From CAYRNR01 sp964425605 (GTDB taxonomy: Bacteria > Myxococcota_A > UBA796 > UBA9615 > CAYRNR01), in the NCBI GenBank assembly GCA_964425605.1, contig CAYRNR010000004.1, positions 62,001 through 126,000 on the forward strand: a stretch of 64,000 nucleotides of DNA. The letters run 5' to 3'. Numbering within the stretch: the first letter of the stretch is position 1; each line of letters begins with the position of its first letter. The position numbers were made by a program, and so were the translations under genes. Below, in pieces: positions 16,406-24,023 of the stretch. The notes under the pieces were generated by a model. That model had not been told where the DNA came from. It searched no databases and saw nothing but the letters and a program-made list of their open reading frames with translations.

Positions 16406-16953
16406 CAATGTAGCCCAGGGGACCGGGACCCGGGCGCGTCCTGTGGGAGAAACCGTCACGCGGGCCGGGATATTCCAGAGACGTCTGCCGTTCGCGACAT
16501 TCATGTCGTGGTTCGCCTCTGCGGCGCGGGGTGATCCCCGGCGGCATTTCCGATGGTGTGTGGAGATTACGCAGTGATATCGAGGGATTACGGCTGGTTT
16601 TCCGGATGATTCTGGATCGCGGTGTGGCGAGGACTTCGGGGGTGATCGGGCAGGTTCGTGCCCGGTTTCGGAGGCAGATCGCGACACGGATGTCGCGATT
16701 TTGGCCTGATCTGGAGGGGTGATCCGGGCCCATCGGCGGGGTCCTCGGGGGGGCACCAGAAGTCCTGGATCGATATTGTCCCATGATTCCAGGCAATTGG
16801 TGGATCGCTTCCGCCGACATGGGGCTTCGTCCCGGATCTTGGCCCGTGCCTTGCTGACGACCCCTATCGAGCCTGAATGGGTCTGTGGGCTGTCTCGCCG
16901 CGTCGTGGCAAGCAGTACTCGTTCGGGCCGGCAACACGATTGGAGAAATCGAA
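16406..16953. other. 548-base gene-free region with two related palindromes
   Basis: This lies between the divergent beta-barrel and mini-lipoprotein genes, and no credible gene was found in it. It holds two copies of CGACA-N4-TGTCG: 16495-16508 (spacer TTCA) and 16682-16695 (spacer CGGA). The second extends to nine-base arms (ATCGCGACA and TGTCGCGAT, 16678-16699) and is followed by TTTT, so it could also be a hairpin terminator on the plus strand. The centres are 187 bases apart. A shared operator for the two flanking genes is a reasonable guess; the regulator is unknown. The region has visibly more A and T than the coding DNA beside it. Confidence 0.4.
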
Positions 16954-17103
16954 ATGAAGAAGTTGATGCTCTTGCTGGCCGCCCTGGGTCTTCTCATCGG
17001 TGGAGTCGCCCTCACCGGGTGTCCCAGCGACGGAGACGATGATGACAGCGCTGCTGCCGATGATGATGACGCCACTGCTGGTGATGACGACGACAGCGCC
17101 TAG
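16954..17103 (+). CDS. 49-residue lipoprotein: signal peptide plus poly-Asp tail only
   Basis: The ATG at 16954 has GGAG upstream. The product has a lysine-rich start, a hydrophobic core and a lipobox 'GVALTGC' (Cys22), and then nothing but the Asp-rich spacer: 'DGDDDDSAAADDDDATAG' and a short end. The same spacer joins the lipid anchor to a folded domain in several other proteins of this window; here the domain is missing. The mature product would be a lipid-anchored acidic peptide of about 28 residues. A GC-rich hairpin follows 22 bases after the stop, which supports a real, short transcript rather than a gene fragment. Function unknown; it is comparable in size, but not in sequence, to small abundant lipoproteins such as Lpp. 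Confidence 0.65.
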   Translation: MKKLMLLLAALGLLIGGVALTGCPSDGDDDDSAAADDDDATAGDDDDSA

Positions 17104-17124
17104 TCGGCCTTGACCCCTGGCTCC

Positions 17125-17158
17125 GAGCGCCCGGGTCGGGTTTCCGGCCCGGGCGCTC
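17125..17158 (+). terminator. GC-rich hairpin after the mini-lipoprotein
   Basis: Perfect 11-base arms, GAGCGCCCGGG and CCCGGGCGCTC, around a 12-base loop. Only a weak T-rich stretch follows (CTCGTTCTGG). It is well placed to end the 49-residue lipoprotein transcript. Confidence 0.55.
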
Positions 17159-17229
17159 CTCGTTCTGGCCTCTCCCCCAACTGCATATCCGGCGGACGCT
17201 CTGCGTCCGAAAGGCAGACGGAATAGAAG

Positions 17230-17271
17230 TACGAAGAAATTCGTTGATAAGTACGAAAACCTTCGTATAAC
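17230..17271 (+). promoter_or_regulatory. Promoter and tandem operators of the BlaI-type regulator operon
   Basis: Promoter: TTGATA (17244-17249), 16-base spacer, TATAAC (17266-17271). Two dyads overlap it: ACGAA-gaaa-TTCGT (17231-17244) and TACGAA-aacc-TTCGTA (17252-17267). Their centres are 22 bases apart, two helical turns, so two repressor dimers would sit on the same face of the DNA, one across the -35 and one across the -10. This is the arrangement expected for an autorepressed BlaI/MecI-type operon. The dyad sequence differs from the TACA-N2-TGTA core known for staphylococcal BlaI. Confidence 0.75.
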
Positions 17272-17301
17272 CTTTCCGAGTGAACGCAAGGAGGTCCGAC
17301 C

Positions 17302-17697
17302 ATGAGCCGCCCCCCGAGTCCCCGGCCCACCGACGGTGAGCTGTCCATCCTCAAGGTCCTGTGGGAGCGCGGTCCCAGCACCGTGCGCGAGGTCCTGCAG
17401 GCCCTGCCCGCTGACACGGCCTACACCACGGCCCTGAAGATGCTGCAGATCATGACCGAGAAGGGGCTGGTCGAGCGCGACGAGTCCAGCCGAAGCCACG
17501 TGTATCGCCCGGCCGAGAGCCGGGAGCGGACCCAGGGGGAGCTGGCCACGGATCTGGCGGACCGCGCCTTCGGTGGGTCTGCCGCCGCGCTGGTGATGCG
17601 GGCCCTGGCGGCCAAGCCCGCGTCCGCGGACGAACTGGCTGAAATAAGAGCGCTGCTCGAGACGTTGGAAGACGAGACCGACCAGGGAGGGAGGTGA
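17302..17697 (+). CDS. BlaI/MecI/CopY-family repressor
   Basis: 131 residues, ATG with AAGGAGG upstream. The winged-helix domain (about residues 9-80) shows the family pattern: 'LSILKVLWERGPSTVREVLQ', 'AYTTALKMLQIMTEKGLVER' and 'HVYRPAESRE'. A helical dimerisation region follows ('GGSAAALVMRALA'). Family members bind palindromic operators as dimers and are inactivated by proteolysis, usually triggered by a partner M56 membrane protease, and that partner is the next gene (overlap GTGA). Two fitting operators lie in the promoter just upstream, so autorepression is likely. The signal sensed is unknown. Confidence 0.92.
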   Translation: MSRPPSPRPTDGELSILKVLWERGPSTVREVLQALPADTAYTTALKMLQIMTEKGLVERDESSRSHVYRPAESRERTQGELATDLADRAFGGSAAALVMRALAAKPASADELAEIRALLETLEDETDQGGR

Positions 17698-17699
17698 GC

Positions 17700-19460
17700 A
17701 TGCTGTCTCGAACTCTGGAGGTACTCTCGGCCCATCCCCTCGCCGACGCGCTGGGCGCGACCCTGCTGCACTTCATGTGGCAGGGGGCCGCCGTGGCCGT
17801 GGCGCTGGTCGTCGCCCTGCGCCTGCTCGGGGGCGCGCACGTCCGCTACCTCGCGAGCTGTGCCGCCCTGGCGATGATGTTGTTCCTGCCGGTGACCACC
17901 TTCTCGGTCCTGGCATGGGGTGGGGTGGAGCCCGCCGTCGGATACGGGGCCGCCTCGACCCTGTCCTCGGCTCCCGTCGCCGTTTCGCCCAACGCGATCC
18001 TGGCGCAGTGGTTGGATGCGGCCACCGCCGCGGTCCAGCCCTGGATCGTGACCCTGTGGCTGGTCGGTGTGGCCCTGTTGACGCTGCGGTTCGCCGGCGC
18101 CTGGATGGGAACCCAGCGGCTCCGCGTGCGGGCGATCCGCGAGGCCGATGAAGTGCTGCACGCCGTGGCGCGGAAGCTGGCCGGGCGCCTCGGGATCGAG
18201 CGCGTGCCGAGGCTGCTGCTGTCGGGAGTCGCGCAGACGCCGATGACCCTGGGCTGGCTGCGGCCGGTGGTCCTGCTCCCTGTCAGCGCCGTCGCCGGCC
18301 TCGAGCCGCGACAGCTGGAGCTCGTGCTGGCCCACGAGCTGGCGCACGTGCGCCGTCACGACTACCTGGTCAACCTGCTGCAGACCCTCACCGAGAGCCT
18401 GCTCTTCTATCACCCGGCGGTGTGGTGGGTGTCGCGCTGCGTGCGGGCGGAGCGCGAGAACTGCTGCGACGACCTCGCTGTGGACGTGTGCGGTGACCCG
18501 GTCTCGCTGGCGCGGGCCCTGGCCGCCCTGGAGGAGATGCGGCTCCGTCCCGCGGCCGGGCTGGCTGCGGCGGCCACCGACGGCCCGCTGCTGCAGCGCG
18601 TGCGGCGCCTGCTGGGGATGCCGGCCGGAGCGGACCGGCGCAGGGCCGGCTGGTCGGCGGCCCTCGCGCTGGTGGTGTTCGCGCTGGTCTTCGGCATGGG
18701 AACCCAGCGCTCGGCCATCGCGTCGTCACAAGACGATGGGGCCGAGGACGATGTGCCGCCGGTGATGCTGGAGGTCTACATCCCCGAGGTACCTCTCATC
18801 CCGATGGTGGCCGAGGAGCCGGAGGACGACGAGGAGCCGGCGCCTCCCGAGGCACCGGCGCCCCCGGTGGGACCGGCGCCCCCCGAGGCTCCTCTGCCCC
18901 CCGAGGTACCGGCGCTGCCTGCGCTGCCCGCGGTCCCCGGGTTCTCGGCGATGGACGAGCTCCCGCCGCTGCCGGATATGCCGGAGATTCCGTCGAACCT
19001 CAGCTCGGAGAAGGCGCTGGAGCGGTATCTCTCCCTCGACGCCGCGCAGTGGGAGCGGTTCGGCGAGGACATGGAGCGCTGGGCCGAGGCATTCGAGGCC
19101 GGCGAGGAGTGGGAACGGTTCGGCGAGGACATGGAGCGCTGGGCCGAGGCCTTCGAGGCCGACGAGGAGAGCTGGGAGCGGTTCGGCGTGGACATGGAGC
19201 GCTGGGCCGACGAGTGGTCCGTGCAGATGGAGTCCGCGGCCGACGACTACGCCATGGTGTGGAAGGGGGAGCACGAGGGCGCGGTGGCATACGAACTCCA
19301 GCGGCAGGCGGACGAGCTCGAGCGTCAGGCCGAGGAGCTGAGGCGGCGGGCCGAGGAGCTCGAACGAGAGGCCGACCGGGCCGAGCGCGAGCGCCGCCGC
19401 GAGTCTCGGACGCGCGAGCGCGGCAAGCGGGATCGGCGTGCAGACGAGGAGTCCCCGTAG
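17700..19460 (+). CDS. M56 (BlaR1/MecR1-like) membrane metalloprotease with repeat-bearing C terminus
   Basis: 586 residues from the ATG at 17700 (GGGAGG five bases upstream). Three or four N-terminal transmembrane helices surround a cytoplasmic protease domain with the zinc motif 'LAHELAHVRRHDY' (H212, E213, H216) and 'ERENCCDDLAV', the conserved third-ligand region. After one more helix ('ALALVVFALVFGMG') the chain should be outside. In place of the penicillin-binding sensor of BlaR1 there is a Pro/Ala/Glu linker, then about three copies of 'WERFGEDMERWAEAFEA' and a highly charged coiled coil to the end. It probably cleaves or signals to the BlaI-type repressor encoded just upstream. With no penicillin-binding domain, beta-lactam sensing is unlikely; the repeat/coil part is the likely sensor. 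Confidence 0.85.
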   Translation: MLSRTLEVLSAHPLADALGATLLHFMWQGAAVAVALVVALRLLGGAHVRYLASCAALAMMLFLPVTTFSVLAWGGVEPAVGYGAASTLSSAPVAVSPNAILAQWLDAATAAVQPWIVTLWLVGVALLTLRFAGAWMGTQRLRVRAIREADEVLHAVARKLAGRLGIERVPRLLLSGVAQTPMTLGWLRPVVLLPVSAVAGLEPRQLELVLAHELAHVRRHDYLVNLLQTLTESLLFYHPAVWWVSRCVRAERENCCDDLAVDVCGDPVSLARALAALEEMRLRPAAGLAAAATDGPLLQRVRRLLGMPAGADRRRAGWSAALALVVFALVFGMGTQRSAIASSQDDGAEDDVPPVMLEVYIPEVPLIPMVAEEPEDDEEPAPPEAPAPPVGPAPPEAPLPPEVPALPALPAVPGFSAMDELPPLPDMPEIPSNLSSEKALERYLSLDAAQWERFGEDMERWAEAFEAGEEWERFGEDMERWAEAFEADEESWERFGVDMERWADEWSVQMESAADDYAMVWKGEHEGAVAYELQRQADELERQAEELRRRAEELEREADRAERERRRESRTRERGKRDRRADEESP

Positions 19461-19498
19461 CGATCACCCTTCCCCGCCGACCGTGGTACGGTCCCTCC

Positions 19499-20866
19499 AT
19501 GCACAGGTTCCTGCTCCTTCTCCCCTTCGCCGCCGTCGTGTCCAGCTGCGGCCCCTCGAGTCCATCGCCCCCGGGTGATCCCCCGGTCCCGGCCGAGGTG
19601 CTCGACAAGATCGAACCGAGCGCCGGTGGCCACGTCGAGATCGACGCCGGCACCCTCGAACACCTCAGGCTGCTCGCCGGCGAGGTCGGCGAGGTGGACT
19701 TCCCCTCCACCGCGGATGTGCTGACCCGCTGCGAGGCCGGCGACGCGTCCGCCTGCGTCTCCGTGGGAACCCGGTTGATGCACGGCACCTGGGGCCTGGA
19801 CAAGGACGCCGCCTCGGCCGTGCCCCTGTTCGAGTACGCCTGCGACGCCGGCGAGATGGAGGGCTGCCACTCCCTCGCGGTGGCCCTCAAGTACGGCCGC
19901 GGCGTGCCCGAAGACGTGGCGCGCTCCATCACCCTGTTCGAGCGCGCCTGCGACGGCGGCAACGTCGTGGCCTGCAGCTTCTTCGGCGACGCCTACCTCC
20001 ACGGCCAGGGGGTGGACCGCGACGTGGCCCGGGGCGTGGGCATCTACGAGCGCGCCTGCCTCCAGGGCGCGTTCTGTCGTGACGTCGCCATCCACAGGCT
20101 CACCCAGCTCCGCTCGGAGCCAGGAGCCCCCTTCCTCGGCCCCGGCGCCTCCCCCGAGGTCGCGTGCGCTGGCGGCGATCCCGTGGGGTGCTGGTGGCAG
20201 GCCCTCGCCCTCGCCTCCCAGCCCGACGACGACGACACCTACGACCAGATCCAGACCCTGCTCACCGCCTCGTGCGACGGCAAGCACGCCCAGGCCTGCG
20301 CCAGCCTCGGCTTCCACTACCTCCACCGCCAGTCCAGCCCGGGCTACGCCGCCAAGGCCTCCGCCGCCTTCCAGCGCGCCTGCGACCTCGGCACCGCCTG
20401 CGACCACCTGAAGTCCTGCCCCGCGGACGACCCGACCCGCGTCCGCGCCCTTTCCCGCGGCGTCCACCAGGCCGAGCAGGACTGCGACGACGGCCAGATC
20501 TCCCGCTGCCTCAGCTTCGCCATCTCCCTCAAGACCGGCAACGGCATCGAGCGCGACCTCGAGCGCGCCGCCCAGCTCTTCGATCGCGTCTGCGCTGCCG
20601 GCGACCCCTCGGGCTGCTGGTACCTCGGCGGCGCCTACAAGCGCGGCCAGGGTGTCCCCGAGGACCTCGCCCACGCCGCCACCCTCCACCGCAAGGCGTG
20701 CGACGCGGACTACGCCAACGGCTGCGTCGATCTCGCCTTCGCCCACGTCCACGGCCGCGGCGTCCCCCAGGATCTCCCCACCGCCATCACCCTCTTCGAC
20801 AAGGCCTGCACCCTCGGCACCGCCTGCGACCACGCCGAACACTACCGCGTCCAGCTCACCCCCTAG
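19499..20866 (+). CDS. Sel1-repeat lipoprotein
   Basis: 455 residues from the ATG at 19499. Lipobox 'AVVSSC' (Cys17) and a Pro/Ser-rich spacer. The body is a run of Sel1-like helical repeats with paired cysteines, each close to 'A-C-x-x-G-x-x-x-x-C-x-x-L-x-x-x-Y-x-x-G-x-G-V' (for example 'ACDGGNVVACSFFGDAYLHG' and 'LGGAYKRGQGVPEDLAHA'), like the Helicobacter Hcp proteins where the cysteines form disulfide bridges. Such repeats are protein-binding scaffolds. Expected location is a periplasm-facing membrane leaflet or the surface. The stop codon TAG is the first part of a copy of the 26-base RAYT-associated repeat, so the repeat lies right at the gene end. Confidence 0.85.
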   Translation: MHRFLLLLPFAAVVSSCGPSSPSPPGDPPVPAEVLDKIEPSAGGHVEIDAGTLEHLRLLAGEVGEVDFPSTADVLTRCEAGDASACVSVGTRLMHGTWGLDKDAASAVPLFEYACDAGEMEGCHSLAVALKYGRGVPEDVARSITLFERACDGGNVVACSFFGDAYLHGQGVDRDVARGVGIYERACLQGAFCRDVAIHRLTQLRSEPGAPFLGPGASPEVACAGGDPVGCWWQALALASQPDDDDTYDQIQTLLTASCDGKHAQACASLGFHYLHRQSSPGYAAKASAAFQRACDLGTACDHLKSCPADDPTRVRALSRGVHQAEQDCDDGQISRCLSFAISLKTGNGIERDLERAAQLFDRVCAAGDPSGCWYLGGAYKRGQGVPEDLAHAATLHRKACDADYANGCVDLAFAHVHGRGVPQDLPTAITLFDKACTLGTACDHAEHYRVQLTP

Positions 20867-20890
20867 GGGTCAAGTCTGGTCTTGCATCTT
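20865..20890 (+). repeat. RAYT-associated 26-base repeat, copy 1
   Basis: It begins AGGGGTCAAGTC and ends CTTGCATCTT. Same orientation as copy 2. The first two bases are part of the TAG stop codon of the Sel1 lipoprotein gene. Confidence 0.85.
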
Positions 20891-20917
20891 GGGTTTCCCG
20901 CTGACGGCCTGATTTCC

Positions 20918-20943
20918 AGGGGTCAAGTCTGGTCTTGCATCTT
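20918..20943 (+). repeat. RAYT-associated 26-base repeat, copy 2
   Basis: Identical to copy 1 and 53 bases downstream of it, ending 27 bases before the transposase start codon. Confidence 0.85.
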
Positions 20944-20970
20944 TTCCGGGGTCGAAATAGGCTCCCCACC

Positions 20971-22002
20971 ATGTCTAGACCCCTCAGGATCATCGAGCCG
21001 GGACTGTGGCACCACGTGATGAACCGTGGCGCGAGCGGAACCCACATCTTCCAAGACGATCACGATCGTCACGCGTTCCTCGACCTGGTCGAGGATTGTG
21101 CGCAGCGGTGGAGGGTGCGGACCGCCGCGGTGTGTCTGATGGACAATCACTACCACGCGCTGGTCCTCGACGAGCAGGGCATGCTCAGCCGGGCGATGCG
21201 CCACCTCGATGGCGTGTACACCCAGCGGTTCAATCGCCGGTACGAGCGGGACGGTTCCCTGATGAGGGGGCGTTTCCAGGATCGTCTGGTGGAGTCCGAA
21301 GGGTATGTGCTCGAGGTGGTGCGTTACCTGCACACGAACCCGGTGCGCGCGGGGCTGGTGAAGCGGGCGGCAGACTACCCGTGGAGCAGCCATCGGGCCT
21401 ATCTATCCGGAAACACACCGGACTGGCTGCACACTCGGGACGTGTGGGATCTCTTCGGAGATGGATCGCCCGAGGATCGACAACGGTTCGACGAGTTCGT
21501 CCATCGGCGGATTCCACGAGAGACGTTGCGCATGCTCGGTTCCCGACGCTGGTCGCCGATCCTGGGCAGCGCGGAGTTCGTGAGCTCCTGGCGTCAGCGG
21601 CTGCGTCAGAACTCCCCGGCCGTGACTCCTGAGATCCCGGCCGCGAGGCAGTTGAAGTCCTGGACCCTGCCCGAGGTGGTGGACGCTGCCTGTGCCGTGT
21701 TCGAGCTCGACAAGGATCGCCTGCTCCGCGGCCGCCGCGGTGAGCCCAATCCCGAACGGATGGCGTGCCTGGTGGTGTGCCGCGATCATACCTCGGCCAC
21801 CCTCGAGGAGATTGCGGGGATCTTCGGCGTCGGCACCACGACCGTGTCGTCGCTGGTCTTCCGCGTTCGCGCACGGCTGGGTTCGGACACGGAGCTGGCC
21901 GTGGCCCACCAGAAGCTGCTGGGCCGGCTCGAGGACATCGCCGCGGAGATCTCCCGCCGCGATCCGACCGGCATCCGCAAGTTCATCGACCGCATCTCGT
22001 GA
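20971..22002 (+). CDS. REP-associated tyrosine transposase (Y1_Tnp) with C-terminal helix-turn-helix
   Basis: 343 residues from the ATG at 20971. The N-terminal Y1/HUH nuclease domain (about 1-150) has 'GLWHHVMNRG', the metal-binding His pair in 'MDNHYHALV', and the catalytic tyrosine in 'EGYVLEVVRYLHTNPVRAG'. Residues about 225-343 form a second part rich in helices, with 'TLEEIAGIFGVGTTTVSSLV' as a probable DNA-binding helix-turn-helix, like the DnaA-domain-IV-like tails of long RAYTs. Both catalytic elements are intact, so the protein may be active. It sits within the 26-base repeats, which are its likely substrates. Short RAYTs have about 165-200 residues; this is the long class. Confidence 0.9.
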   Translation: MSRPLRIIEPGLWHHVMNRGASGTHIFQDDHDRHAFLDLVEDCAQRWRVRTAAVCLMDNHYHALVLDEQGMLSRAMRHLDGVYTQRFNRRYERDGSLMRGRFQDRLVESEGYVLEVVRYLHTNPVRAGLVKRAADYPWSSHRAYLSGNTPDWLHTRDVWDLFGDGSPEDRQRFDEFVHRRIPRETLRMLGSRRWSPILGSAEFVSSWRQRLRQNSPAVTPEIPAARQLKSWTLPEVVDAACAVFELDKDRLLRGRRGEPNPERMACLVVCRDHTSATLEEIAGIFGVGTTTVSSLVFRVRARLGSDTELAVAHQKLLGRLEDIAAEISRRDPTGIRKFIDRIS

Positions 22003-22008
22003 CGCGAG

Positions 22009-22034
22009 AAGATGCAAGACCAGACTTGACCCCT
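22009..22034 (-). repeat. RAYT-associated 26-base repeat, copy 3 (inverted)
   Basis: Exact reverse complement of copies 1 and 2, six bases after the transposase stop codon. Confidence 0.85.
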
Positions 22035-22056
22035 GGGAATAGGGGGGGCAGGTCGG

Positions 22057-22085
22057 TTGTCTTGGGGCGCGAGCGCGTCCACAAT
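22057..22085 (+). promoter_or_regulatory. Possible lspA promoter
   Basis: TTGTCT (22057-22062), 17-base spacer, CACAAT (22080-22085), ending 33 bases before the lspA start codon and 23 bases after the inverted RAYT repeat. Confidence 0.45.
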
Positions 22086-22118
22086 CGGCGCGGTCACGAT
22101 TGAACGACGGAGGCGCAA

Positions 22119-22652
22119 GTGTCGCCGAGAACACGCATCTTCCTGCTGGCGGCGTTGCCGATGCTGGTGCTGGACCAGGTCACCAAGATCCTGGTCCGGG
22201 CCTACCTGCCGCTGAACGACAAGGTGTCGTTGATCCCGAAGTTCCTGGGGTTGTGGCACCGGGACAACCCCGGGGCGGCGTTCGGGTTCTTGAGGAACTT
22301 CGAGTACCGGATCCTGGTGTTCGCGGTGATCACGACGGTGGCGTGCGTCGCCATCGTGCTGTTCCTGCGGACGGTGCCGCCGAAGGAGAAGTGGCTGCCC
22401 ACGGCGCTGGGCCTGATCATGTCGGGGGCGCTTGGCAACCTCATCGATCGGCTCTGGCGGCACAAGGTCACGGACTTCGTCGACGTGTACGTGGGCTGGG
22501 AAGGGGGAGTGAGGTCCTTCCTGCTGGAGCACCTGGGGACGTACAGGTACAACACGTTCAACGTGGCGGACATCGCCATCGTCATCGGCGTGGCCATGTT
22601 CATCATCCACGCGATCTTCCTGGAGAGACGCCGCGAACAGCCGGCGAAGTGA
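22119..22652 (+). CDS. lspA: Lipoprotein signal peptidase (signal peptidase II)
   Basis: 177 residues, GTG start at 22119 with GGAGG at 22109-22113. An aspartyl protease of the inner membrane that removes the signal peptide from diacylglyceryl-prolipoproteins. Four transmembrane helices are visible. Family motifs: 'LDQVTKILV' in helix 1, 'RDNPGAAFGFL', 'GALGNLIDRL' with the first catalytic Asp and 'FNVADIAIVIG' with the second. Length is normal (about 160-180). It is inserted between copies 3 and 4 of the RAYT repeat and is not in an operon with ileS, its usual partner. Together with lgt it serves the many lipoproteins of the window. Confidence 0.95.
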   Translation: MSPRTRIFLLAALPMLVLDQVTKILVRAYLPLNDKVSLIPKFLGLWHRDNPGAAFGFLRNFEYRILVFAVITTVACVAIVLFLRTVPPKEKWLPTALGLIMSGALGNLIDRLWRHKVTDFVDVYVGWEGGVRSFLLEHLGTYRYNTFNVADIAIVIGVAMFIIHAIFLERRREQPAK

Positions 22653-22681
22653 GCGTGTATCCGGGCCGCTGACCCCCGCAG

Positions 22682-22707
22682 AAGATGCAAGACCAGACTT
22701 GACCCCT
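22682..22707 (-). repeat. RAYT-associated 26-base repeat, copy 4 (inverted)
   Basis: Exact reverse complement of copies 1 and 2. It overlaps the TAG stop codon of the trypsin-like gene on the minus strand, mirroring the position of copy 1 at the Sel1 gene end. Confidence 0.85.
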
Positions 22708-23932
22708 AGCGGGAGAGTCGTCGGAGTGCGGCTGCGGTGAGGAGGAGGAGGAGGGGCCAGGGGGCTGCGCGGGGGGTGGAGGTGCAGCCGCAAGCGGCCT
22801 GGTAGTAGGGGGTGTCGTCCTCGGCGCCGGGGCCGGCGCCGGGGGTGTCCTCGTCGATGGTGCCGTCGCAGTCGTTGTCGGCGCCGTCGGCGATCTCGTT
22901 GCCGCCTGGGTAGGCGTGGGCGTCGTCGTCGTCGCAGTCGCCCTCGGCCTCGGTGTAGCCGTCGCCGTCGTCGTCGTAGTAGTCGGTGCCCTCGTCGATG
23001 AGGCCGTCGCAGTCGTTGTCGATGTGGTCGGGGAGCTCGGGGGCGCCGGGGTGGACGTCGTCGTGGATGTCGTCGCAGTCGCCCTCGGCCTCGGTGAAGC
23101 CGTCGCCGTCGAGGTCGGGGCCGTCGGAGTGGTGGTCGTCGTCGCCGTGGACGTCGTCGTCGTCGTCGCCGCCCCAGCCGCCCGTGTAGCCCTCGATCCA
23201 GCTGGTGTGGACGTCGGTGCGGGTGCTGGCACCCATCTGGCTGCAGGTGGCGTCTCCCCAGGAGGTGACGGCGGCGACGCGCCAGCCGCCGGCGTGGTTG
23301 GAGAAGGCGGGCCCGCCAGAGTCCCCGAAGCAGGTCTGGTGCTGGCTGTCGTAGTAGTACAGGAAGTGGCTGTCCCAGTTGTCCACGCCGATGTCGACCT
23401 CGCGCTTGATGCCGGAGTCGGAGGAGTAGCCGCTGGTGACGCCGAACCCGACGAAGGTCAGCTGGTCGGACTGGCCCAGCCAGGAGTTGGACGGGGTGTC
23501 GCGGTTGAAGTCGATGGGGGTGCCCGGGCCGGTGTGGGGGAGCACGACCACGGCGATGTCGTTGGCGCACGAGTAGGGGTCGTAGCTGGGGTGCATGTGG
23601 TAGTCGTTGGACTGCATCGTGTCCCACGACGACTGGTTGATGTTGTTGGTCCACAGCACACCGAGGTTGCCGTGGAAGCCGTCGAGGCAGTGGGCGGCGG
23701 TGAGGACGACGTCGGGGGAGATCAAGGTGCCCGTACACAGGGACCAGCCCATGTCGAGGTAGACCACCGAGTCCCAGCTCGAGGTGGTGTGGCCGCCGAC
23801 GATGGGGCTGTCCGCGAGGCGCAGGTCGCGGGTATCGGGATAGGAGCACCCCGTGAGCGTCACCAGGAGGACGGCCGCGAGGGTCGCGTCCACCCGCCCG
23901 CGCGCGCGTCGGCTCGTCGGTCGAAGGTCCAT
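22706..23932 (-). CDS. Trypsin-like serine protease, lipoprotein with MopE repeats and MYXO-CTERM-like tail
   Basis: 408 residues from the ATG at 23932. The signal peptide ends in a lipobox 'LLVTLTGC' (Cys29). The S1 protease domain starts at 'IVGGHTTSSWDS' and has the catalytic His ('VLTAAHCLDG'), Asp ('NDIAVVVL') and Ser ('TCFGDSGGPAF') in order. Two MopE-type repeats follow ('GDCDDIHDDVHPGAPE', 'DNDCDGLIDEG'), then a C-terminal tail 'ACGCTSTPR' with a hydrophobic helix and an Arg-rich end, as in MYXO-CTERM sorting signals. The protein thus seems to carry two surface-anchoring signals. The zymogen Ile-Val-Gly-Gly sits near the lipidated Cys, so activation may need only a short cut. Substrate unknown. 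Confidence 0.88.
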   Translation of the reverse strand: MDLRPTSRRARGRVDATLAAVLLVTLTGCSYPDTRDLRLADSPIVGGHTTSSWDSVVYLDMGWSLCTGTLISPDVVLTAAHCLDGFHGNLGVLWTNNINQSSWDTMQSNDYHMHPSYDPYSCANDIAVVVLPHTGPGTPIDFNRDTPSNSWLGQSDQLTFVGFGVTSGYSSDSGIKREVDIGVDNWDSHFLYYYDSQHQTCFGDSGGPAFSNHAGGWRVAAVTSWGDATCSQMGASTRTDVHTSWIEGYTGGWGGDDDDDVHGDDDHHSDGPDLDGDGFTEAEGDCDDIHDDVHPGAPELPDHIDNDCDGLIDEGTDYYDDDGDGYTEAEGDCDDDDAHAYPGGNEIADGADNDCDGTIDEDTPGAGPGAEDDTPYYQAACGCTSTPRAAPWPLLLLLTAAALRRLSR

Positions 23933-24023
23933 GACCACAGGGTATCCGACGCCCCGCGACCACGATGAACTGCACACTGAAGGTGGACGGGGACGGACAC
24001 GTTCTACCGGGTGAAGTGACGGC

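Larger units (their letters stand above)
20865..22034 (+). mobile_element. REP-associated tyrosine transposase unit with flanking repeats
   Basis: The RAYT gene is bracketed by identical 26-base repeats: two direct copies before it (20865-20890 and 20918-20943) and one inverted copy just after its stop (22009-22034). A fourth, inverted copy lies 648 bases on at 22682-22707, beyond lspA. RAYT enzymes are IS200/IS605-like single-domain relaxase-type transposases thought to spread REP sequences. No target-site duplication was identified. Confidence 0.75.

Noticed and set aside
17700..19460. Beta-lactam sensor BlaR1
   Set aside because: There is no penicillin-binding-type sensor domain (no SxxK...KTG), only Pro-rich linker, repeats and coiled coil.
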